Shown here one piece after another: positions 60,865-64,000 of a stretch of DNA of 64,000 nucleotides. Both the position numbers and the translations under genes were made by a program. The notes below the pieces were generated by a model. It searched no databases. It was not told the DNA's origin and saw only the letters and a program-made list of their open reading frames with translations. The stretch lies in assembly GCA_021292165.1 (NCBI GenBank), contig CM037879.1, forward strand, positions 39,338,339 through 39,402,338, written 5' to 3'. Source of the stretch: Shinisaurus crocodilurus (taxonomy: Eukaryota; Chordata; Lepidosauria; Squamata; Shinisauridae). Position 1 is the stretch's first letter; each line of letters begins with the position of its first letter.

Positions 60865-61064
60865 GAGGACCACAGCATGTACTTCACGTATGGAATATGC
60901 TACCACAAGATGTGGTGATGGCCTCCAACTTAGATGGGTTTAAAAGGGGATTAGACAGATTCATGGAGGAGAAGGCTATCAGTGGCTACTAGGCATAATG
61001 GCTATAAGCTACCTTCAGTATCAAAGGCAGTATGACTATGTATACCATTTGCTGGGGAACATGT
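60865..61064 (+). mobile_element. CR1-like element, first part (split by a solo LTR)
   Basis: ATATGCTACCACAAGATGTG, AAAAGGGGATTAGACAGATT, CATGGAGGAGAAGGCTATCA and TTTGCTGGGGAACATGT. Continues at 61727. Confidence 0.82.
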
Positions 61065-61726
61065 TGTGATATGTATCACTTTACCAGCTGCAGCACACTG
61101 TTTACACATGGAAGGGACAGAATGGCGAGGTAAACAGGTTTGTTGTGTCTTTCTGGATTCTCGTGTTTTCGCATGGGAAACTAGACCGTGAGAGCAGTAT
61201 GAGCTAGTCACATGGTTTGTATGTTCTGATGACGTGCTAACTTGTTTTCTGTCTGAAGCCATCTTAGAGAGAAGCTGGACTGCTTTCTCTCTTCTCCTTT
61301 GTTCTTCTTGCTGGACTTTGTTACTGCAACCATGTAACATCTTTGCTGAGGTGGAGTGAAGCTCAACTTACTCCACTGGATGTAATGCTTGCTATGCATT
61401 TATACTCTGCACATGGACTGTAACTAGGAAATGTACGGTATACTCTGTAGAACTTTACTTGCTAAGTGAATAAACAGGTAGAATTAGACCTGTGGTGTTA
61501 CAGAGTGTTTCCTGACTCCATGGATTAATCTGCAAGGGGGAAGCTGGAAGCAGTCTGACAACAAGGCTGACTGGGCTGGAGAAACTGGCACAACACGCTG
61601 CACGCTGCACGTGGGGGGGGGTGAGATCTGGAAAATCTGTGTGTGGAATTTCAGGCCTCTGCTAGCACACAGAGACAGGATTATAACTCTCCCAACTCGC
61701 ACACACTCTGCTCAAAGATAACACCA
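61065..61726. mobile_element. Probable solo LTR of an endogenous retrovirus or LTR retrotransposon, TSD acatgt
   Basis: A 662-bp insertion that begins TGTGATATGTATCAC and ends GATAACACCA (TG...CA). It lies between exact 6-bp duplications acatgt (61059-61064 and 61727-61732). An AATAAA signal is at 61469-61474 on the plus strand. No internal gag/pol sequence remains, as expected after LTR-LTR recombination. A 6-bp duplication fits several retroviral and Gypsy groups. Confidence 0.78.
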
Positions 61727-61860
61727 ACATGTATGGGAGGGTGCTATTGACCTCATCTTCTGCTTCTGGGCTTCCCATAGTTTGACCAATGTGGAAAACA
61801 GGATGCTGGGTTAGATTGGCCTTTGGTTTGATACAGCAGGAATCTTCTGTTGCCACCAGA
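61727..61860 (+). mobile_element. CR1-like element, terminal part
   Basis: GGGAGGGTGCTATTGACCTC, GGATGCTGGGTTAGATTGGC and TTTGATACAGCAGGAATCTTC. Completes the copy starting at 60865. Confidence 0.82.
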
Positions 61861-61982
61861 TGAAGACTTATTTATATTTTTGTCAGCCCTTTGAAAATGT
61901 CAGCTGAGTTTGTTTTTCTTTCGTGGCTTTTAATTTTCTGTGTTTTTAAAATTTTGTTGTGCTATGCTATATTATGCTGAGT

Positions 61983-62314
61983 GACTGGGTTCAGATAACA
62001 GGATAACCAACACTCAAGGGGTTGAGTATGGGTTGAGTGTGGGTTGTCGTTGAACCGTGGGTTGCTGTTGAAATGTGGGTGACCATGTTCTCTGAACCCA
62101 ACTGCACTAACAAGTCATGGCATGTTAGCCACGAACAACCCATGAAGAGAACTCATGGTTTGTTGGGTTATGAACTGTGGGTTGTTCACCATGGTTTGTT
62201 ATCTCAGCTGGATTCAGACAACATGATAACCCACATTTCAACCACAACCCACGGTTCAAGAGCAACCCACACTCAGCACTTGAATGTGGGTTATCATGTT
62301 GTCTGATCCCAGTC
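61983..62314. mobile_element. Triple-palindrome foldback element (copy 3)
   Basis: Ends GACTGGGTTCAGATAACAGG and GTTGTCTGATCCCAGTC are inverted. The same left palindrome, CCATGG-containing core and right palindrome as at 8135 and 22462. AGT occurs on both outer sides. Confidence 0.85.
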
Positions 62315-63079
62315 AGTATATGTGTATGTGTGTGCTTAAATTTTTATTGTAGTGGTTCATTTAACTGGCCCTAAGTCACTCTAGAAGGAATTGCTGATAA
62401 GATAGGCTATAACTTTTAAAAATCAATCAATAAAAAGCACAGGGCTGTGGTCCTAACACACAGTCTCAGAAGGGAGACTGTTGGCAAATATTTCCTTTTT
62501 TAAACTGCATTTCATTTTAAATGACCTAACAAATTGCCCAGTAATGTAATATTCTTTTTTTTTAATGCCATGCTAAACCGCCTCTTAAACATAATGAGTT
62601 ATATGAAGTCATCCAGTTTAAGAGACTGTCTTAATGAGGTAATTTAATTCAAATAAGGTTATATACTACCAGCTTCAGTGGCTTAAAACTTTTATAGAGT
62701 GAGTAGCGGTCCCATTCCATTGCCCTAGGTTATTCTATAGACTGAAAGGCACTCAGAGAAGAAGCTTGGTGAAAGCACACTGCCGTCAAGCAAGACATGT
62801 GGGATAGAAGTCAATGCGAGCCTCTTTATAGCTCAGCAATGATGATTAAAAAAGGAACAGGCAAATTCAAAGTTGTAGGAAGGGCTGACTCATGTTCCTT
62901 AGATCCCTCGTAATGAGAAAACAGCTGCCACAGATTTACTAAAGCTTTTGGGTAATGTTAGCTCTGCTCACTAATTGCTAATTTGAGGGCTATGTATGTA
63001 TGCTGTGATTTTGCATCGGTGAAGGAGAAAGTGCAGACTGTGGCACTCGGCAGATAATTCATTCCGCTTTCTGAGAAAC
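62315..63079. other. Repeat-poor block; no gene recognised
   Basis: A short (TG) stretch at 62319-62335, otherwise single-copy-looking sequence without open frames of note. Confidence 0.35.
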
Positions 63080-63176
63080 AGGCTGCAACCCTCATGCTGG
63101 CTCAACTTGGCTGCCTAGGGCATGCTGGGAGTTGTAGGACTTTTTTCTGTCTAAACATGTATAGGATTGCGCCCTA
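63080..63176. mobile_element. Palindromic MITE (TAGACAGAAAAAA family), asymmetric copy
   Basis: GCATGCTGGGAGTTGTAGGA, CTTTTTTCTGTCTAAACATG and TATAGGATTGCGCC form the right arm. The left arm is mostly deleted. Compare 26623. Confidence 0.7.
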
Positions 63177-63184
63177 AAAGCTCT

Positions 63185-63360
63185 TACTGCCAGTAGCTAG
63201 GTATTAGGGGAGGCATTTCAGTCTTTTAGAATGGGAAAAAGTCTGAGCTAAAAACACTACGTAAATGATTGGCTGTTGGGGAAAAGGGGCCCTCTGGGGA
63301 ACCTCGGAAGGCCAGATTGGAAACCCAGGTTTGGCCCGTGGCCTGAGCTTCATCACCCCT
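63185..63360. mobile_element. hAT-like element, right part
   Basis: TAGGGGAGGCATTTCAGTCT through GCCAGATTGGAAACCCAGG to TTCATCACCCCTAG. Gives the uninterrupted version of the sequence split by a SINE at 27170. Confidence 0.5.
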
Positions 63361-63510
63361 AGCCTAGGACATTGGTGTCATGTCTTCTTGGCAAGTCCCT
63401 GTCATCTGTGCACTGCAGGATGAGAGCTGTTACTTCAGAACAGTCATCAAGGGTAGCTTGTGTAAAACATATTATAGTAGCCTAATCTCAAGGTTTATGT
63501 GTCTGTCCAT

Positions 63511-63560
63511 GGAGGAGGAGGAGGAGGAGGAGGAGGGGAAAGAGAAGGAGAAGGAGAAGA
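63511..63560. repeat. (GGA)n and (GGAGAA)n simple repeat
   Basis: About eight GGA units then GGAGAA-like units. The Glu/Lys-rich frame across it is an artefact. Confidence 0.9.
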
Positions 63561-63837
63561 GCAGCAGCATATGCACTATAGTAAACAAGACTTCTCTTGT
63601 TGAATAAAATAACTTGAGATTATTCAAGGCATCTTTAGTAGGGATGGCTGGACTTCCTGTAATCCAATACAGAAATAATTCAGAATGATGGGATTAATTT
63701 CCTGTTCAAAATATTCAAAAAGTTATTCCAGCTGCCAAATTGCTTATTGCACTGCCCATGCTATGGATCCTCAATTCCCCACCCCACCCCCACTCAGTAC
63801 CACCCTCCCCACAGGGCTGTTGGACACATGATCGGGC

Positions 63838-63900
63838 ACATGAGAAGCTGCCTTACACTGAATCAGACCGTGGGCCCATCTTCCCCAGTATTTTTGACAC
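63838..63900 (-). mobile_element. tRNA-Ala-derived SINE, 3' end only
   Basis: ACATGAGAAGCTGCCTTACA and CTGAATCAGACCGTGGGCCC are the reverse of this SINE's terminal segment. The rest is missing. Confidence 0.65.
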
Positions 63901-64000
63901 CAACTCTCCAGCTTCCTTGACGCCTTTCATTAACCAAACTGGCAGCAAACAACTTCTTGGACATGTTTGTACCTTTCCTAACATGTAGCACACACACACT

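Noticed and set aside
8135..62314. CRISPR-like or satellite arrays from the repeated AACCCACACTCAA motifs
   Set aside because: The motifs are inverted rather than direct, with no uniform spacers, within discrete ~320-bp mobile elements of a vertebrate genome.

Overview
This window is vertebrate nuclear DNA, almost certainly from a squamate reptile (a lizard or a close relative). The strongest evidence is about a dozen copies of the Sauria SINE, a squamate-specific tRNA-derived SINE ending in a (TAAA)n-like tail. Other support comes from L2 and CR1 LINE fragments, many hAT-type non-autonomous DNA transposons, long dinucleotide tracts and an AT-rich background. I recognise no complete host protein-coding gene, rRNA or functional tRNA. 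The window reads as intergenic or deep-intronic sequence filled with layered transposable elements. One 85-bp stretch (3006-3090) looks like an exon but is unproven.

Layout. 1-5 kb: a MITE, a U2 snRNA/L2 chimera, an LTR-like repeat with a nested hAT palindrome, another hAT, and a tRNA-Ala-derived SINE. 5-12 kb: an antisense LINE 3' end carrying a zinc-finger C-terminus, a triple-palindrome foldback, several hAT MITEs and a 430-bp foldback. 12-19 kb: Sauria SINEs, L2 and CR1-like pieces, and the first GC-rich hAT. 19.6-22.4 kb: a CR1-like copy split by a 2.55-kb LINE insertion whose 5' half (endonuclease) is inverted relative to its 3' half (reverse transcriptase), with one target-site duplication around the whole. 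22.4-30 kb: a foldback in an antisense L2, palindromic MITEs, SINEs, and a hAT full of GACTC motifs. 30.3-32.3 kb: a perfect 124-bp inverted repeat around antisense LINE sequence and a GC-rich hAT. 33-42.6 kb: hAT and Tigger-like MITEs, Penelope-like pieces with a degenerate hammerhead-like motif, and four GC-rich insertions. 44-52 kb: a LINE nested in an L2 with a clean duplication, and the best-preserved L2 reverse transcriptase. 52-64 kb: SINEs, antisense L2, adjoining hAT insertions at one site, a solo LTR inside a CR1-like element, and a third triple-palindrome foldback.

How the parts relate. The autonomous machinery seen is decayed: an APE endonuclease plus reverse transcriptase LINE, and one L2 reverse transcriptase. 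Most other elements are non-autonomous and depend on enzymes encoded elsewhere: Sauria SINEs on a Bov-B-type LINE and hAT MITEs on a hAT transposase. Nested insertions with readable target-site duplications give a relative chronology. The youngest-looking events are the hAT insertions with perfect 8-bp duplications, the LINE insertions with 10- and 12-bp duplications, and the 124-bp inverted duplication. Class and family calls are from memory of family hallmarks, without a database search.
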